This document shows positions 34,825 through 34,949 of a stretch of DNA of 34,949 bases, piece after piece. Origin of the DNA: Fidelibacterota bacterium (GTDB lineage: Bacteria > Fidelibacterota > UBA8477 > JABMPR01). A model generated the notes under the pieces. The model did no database searches. It was not told where the DNA came from and worked only from the letters and a program-made list of their open reading frames with translations. The number at the start of each line of letters is the position of its first letter. The first letter of the stretch is position 1. A program made the position numbers and the translations under genes. The DNA is taken from NCBI GenBank assembly GCA_021734325.1, contig JAIPJF010000029.1, positions 1-34,949 of the forward strand, written 5' to 3'.

Positions 34825-34949
34825 ATGGCAAAAGAAAAATTTAACCGCGACAAGCCTCACGTGAACGTCGGTACGATCGGTCATGTAGATCACGGTAAGA
34901 CAACATTAACAGCAGCAATCACACAGGTATTGGCAGCAAAGGGATTGTG
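34825..34949 (+). CDS. tuf: Elongation factor Tu, N-terminal part
   Basis: The first 41 codons are inside the window; the gene runs off the right edge. It begins [16 protein letters not shown] and contains the P-loop GHVDHGKTT (about residues 19-27), the EF-Tu signature for GTP binding. EF-Tu carries aminoacyl-tRNAs to the ribosome. GGAGG at 34811-34815 is a strong ribosome site. Position after the tRNA-Thr/Tyr/Gly/Thr set is the widespread bacterial order, in which tRNA-Trp, secE, nusG and ribosomal protein genes usually follow. Confidence 0.97.
   Translation, partial: MAKEKFNRDKPHVNVGTIGHVDHGKTTLTAAITQVLAAKGL

Noticed and set aside
1..34949. CRISPR array, prophage, toxin-antitoxin or defence genes
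   Set aside because: I looked for regularly spaced repeats, integrase, cas, restriction and small paired-gene signatures and found none.

Overview
This window looks like a chromosomal segment of a Gram-negative (diderm) bacterium with moderate GC content. Evidence for an outer membrane is a TolC/membrane-fusion/RND efflux set, an Omp85-type beta-barrel, several predicted lipoproteins and their lipidating enzyme Lgt. Protein style and the tRNA-Thr/Tyr/Gly/Thr-tuf arrangement fit the FCB (Bacteroidota-like) part of the tree; Candidatus Neomarinimicrobiota is my best guess, but it is an impression and not a demonstrated assignment.

Layout. 1-135: tail of a probable Y1 (IS200/RAYT-like) transposase followed by GC-rich hairpins. 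164-2354: two overlapping genes for threonine breakdown (SDR-type threonine dehydrogenase and 2-amino-3-ketobutyrate CoA ligase). 2482-3957: SixA-like phosphohistidine phosphatase abutting a Ppx/GppA phosphatase. 4055-6904: large FAD/Fe-S dehydrogenase of the D-lactate/D-2-hydroxyacid type. 6960-8210: exported TPR protein. 8360-9736: GPH-family sugar symporter. 9847-10518: unrecognised membrane protein behind a strongly structured leader. 10764-12206: lipoprotein fusing an S33-type hydrolase to TPRs. Minus strand 12214-14640: histone-deacetylase-fold amidohydrolase and DASS carboxylate transporter, apparently one operon. 14846-21054: compact TetR-TolC-MFP-RND efflux operon closed by a terminator. 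21285-26353: cysteine-desulfurase-like enzyme, YheT-like hydrolase, TlpA-like thiol-disulfide lipoprotein and an Omp85-like barrel, ending in a terminator. 26583-28599: thiolase-fold protein lacking the nucleophilic Cys plus its DUF35 Zn-ribbon/OB partner, ending in a terminator. 28947-33948: lgt, a ZIP/permease fusion, ddl and cysS in tight array. 33949-34352: gene-free, rich in palindromes. 34353-34949: four tRNA genes and the start of tuf.

Most genes are housekeeping or common metabolic types and I see no phage, CRISPR or defence island. The least ordinary items are the Cys-less thiolase/DUF35 pair, the ZIP-permease fusion with a histidine-rich loop and CxCHH tail, the overlapping, mutually exclusive hairpins just before the unknown membrane protein, and a set of TTTA-loop palindromes at three distant sites that may be REP-like elements related to the Y1 transposase at the left edge.
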